Positions 62,810 to 64,000 of a stretch of DNA of 64,000 bases are shown one piece after another (the stretch's first letter is position 1; every line of letters begins with the position of its first letter). Under the pieces are notes generated by a model that made no database searches, was not told the DNA's origin, and saw only the letters and a list, made by a program, of their open reading frames with translations. This stretch comes from an uncultured Lysobacteraceae bacterium (GTDB lineage Bacteria > Pseudomonadota > Gammaproteobacteria > Xanthomonadales > Xanthomonadaceae): NCBI GenBank assembly GCA_937897645.1, contig CALCNV010000159.1:1-64000 (forward strand). The letters are read 5' to 3'. The translations under genes and the position numbers were made by a program.

Positions 62810-64000
62810 TCAGCGCTTGGCGACTGCCAGCACCTTGGGGGTGATGAAGATCAGCAGCTCGGCCTTGTCCTTCAAGCGACCCTTCTTCTTGAACAGGTTG
62901 CCGAGGAATGGAATGTCGCCGAGGAAAGGCACTTTCGACAGATCACTACGATCAGTGAATTCGTACACGCCGCCAATCACCACGGTCTGCCCGTCTTCCA
63001 CCAGCACGGCGGTATTGATTTCGCGCTTGCTGATCTGCGGCACTTGGCCATATCCGGCCAGCACGATGTAACCCTCGACCTCATCCTTCTTGATATTGAG
63101 GTTGAGGAACACGCGGCCATCGTTAGTGATGGTGGGCGTGACCTTCAGCTCCAGCAACACATCCTTGAACTGGACATTGGGTGTCGCCGCTTGGCCACCG
63201 GTACCGCCGGTGATGGTCACGTAGCCGATTTCCTGGCCTTGGCGGATATAGCCTTCACGTTGGTTGGCAGTGATGATGCGCGGGTTGGAAATGACCTCGC
63301 CACGACCTTCTTCCTGCAGCGCGGACAGTTCGAGGTCAAGGTTGAAGTTGGCGCCAAGCAGGGTGTAGGCAAGGCTCGGTGCGACGCCATTGGTGAAGCT
63401 GCCAGCGGGCAGGTTCACGTTCAGGCCACGGCCAGCGTTCGCATTACCTGTGGCAGTGCTGCCGATCGTCGCGGTGTTGGCTCCGTTGTTGTAGTCGCGC
63501 CCGCCACCAATGCCGAACTTGGCGCCGAGATCACGGGCAAAAGTGTCGGTGGCAATGACAATGCGGCCTTCGATCAGCACCTGGTCGACCGGACGGTCGA
63601 TCACGTCGATCAGTTCGCGCATCTGCGCGACCTTCTTCGGGATGTCGCTGATCATCAGCGTATTGGTGCGCTCGTCGGCCACCAGGCGACCACGCTGGGT
63701 CAGGAAGCCGTTCTCGTTCTGGCTGTTGCCGGTGCCACTGCCGCCACCGGCATTGCCTATGCCCTTGGCCTCGGTCAGCGCCTTGAAGATGGCGGAAGCG
63801 CTGTGGTAGTTGATCTGCACGTATTCCGTGATCAGGTCCACGCGGTTGTCGATGGCGATGCGCGCGTCTTCCTTGTCCTGCTCGAACTTGGCAAGTTCCG
63901 GCTGCGGGGCGACCCAGACCACGCCGCCATCACGACGCTTGTCCAGGCCCTTGGCCTGCAACACGATGTCGAGCGCCTGGTCCCACGGCACGTTGACCAG
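62810..64000 (-). CDS. pilQ: Type IV pilus secretin PilQ (5' end outside window)
   Basis: 396 residues visible, open at the right edge. It has an N1-domain end (VNVPWDQALDIVLQAKGLDKRRDGGVVWVAP), the N-domain with DERTNTLMISDIPKKVAQMRELIDVIDRPVDQVLIEGRI, and the secretin core with LSALQEEGRGEVISNPRIITANQ. The signature VPFLGDIPFLGNLFKKK and C-terminal ELLIFITPKVL complete it. PilQ is the outer-membrane channel for type IV pili. The AMIN and N0 domains would lie beyond the window. Confidence 0.95.
   Translation of the reverse strand: MVNVPWDQALDIVLQAKGLDKRRDGGVVWVAPQPELAKFEQDKEDARIAIDNRVDLITEYVQINYHSASAIFKALTEAKGIGNAGGGSGTGNSQNENGFLTQRGRLVADERTNTLMISDIPKKVAQMRELIDVIDRPVDQVLIEGRIVIATDTFARDLGAKFGIGGGRDYNNGANTATIGSTATGNANAGRGLNVNLPAGSFTNGVAPSLAYTLLGANFNLDLELSALQEEGRGEVISNPRIITANQREGYIRQGQEIGYVTITGGTGGQAATPNVQFKDVLLELKVTPTITNDGRVFLNLNIKKDEVEGYIVLAGYGQVPQISKREINTAVLVEDGQTVVIGGVYEFTDRSDLSKVPFLGDIPFLGNLFKKKGRLKDKAELLIFITPKVLAVAKR

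Overview
The window looks like a chromosomal segment of a gamma-proteobacterium of the Xanthomonadaceae/Lysobacteraceae (Xanthomonas, Stenotrophomonas, Lysobacter, Luteimonas relatives). The reasons are high GC content, a type II secretion cluster in the xps order E-F-G-H-I-J-K-L-M-N-D with an XpsN-type protein in place of GspC, a glyA-nrdR-ribD-ribE-ribBA neighbourhood, and many GTAG/GTGG-type REP palindromes like those of Stenotrophomonas and Pseudomonas. The genus cannot be fixed from the sequence alone. No rRNA, tRNA, CRISPR array, prophage or classical insertion sequence was recognised.

Layout. 1-6.5 kb (minus strand): glyA, a small TonB-C-like periplasmic protein, nrdR, ribD, a stray SAM methyltransferase, an FMN riboswitch with terminator, ribE, and ribBA running off the left edge. 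6.5-10.9 kb: an RcnB-like protein, ettA, and DUF4239-like and DUF3667-like membrane proteins. 10.9-23.5 kb (minus): a type II secretion operon of 11 xps genes, followed by two overlapping glycosyltransferase-type genes and the DUF3667 gene, apparently translationally coupled. 23.6-29.6 kb (minus): a long purL, dsbC and xerD. 29.9-31.7 kb: an RDD protein and a small accessory island with a BrnT/BrnA toxin-antitoxin pair, a decayed RDD-gene tail and an unknown membrane protein. 31.7-39.2 kb: the conserved block lptG-lptF (minus) and pepA-holC-valS (plus). 39.3-44.7 kb (minus): DUF3999, DUF2339 and gap. 45-51.1 kb (plus): ompW with an upstream FNR/Anr-type site, an S1/P1-type nuclease, a persulfide-dioxygenase/YeeE/YedE/TauE sulfur operon, and an acetyl-CoA hydrolase/transferase family gene. 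51.2-55.6 kb: a RAYT transposase flanked by REPs, tkt, and a dicarboxylate/glutamate:cation symporter. 55.8-62.7 kb (minus): a MoxR-DUF58-DUF4381-BatA-BatBC-BatD operon. 62.8-64 kb: the 3' part of pilQ.

The most distinctive theme is the density of paired REP-like palindromes, in at least six sequence families. They sit between convergent genes, supply a stop codon to the methyltransferase, bracket small accessory genes, and appear as in-frame insertions inside two housekeeping genes (valS twice, purL once). A RAYT of the family known to act on REPs lies between two copies of one of these families.
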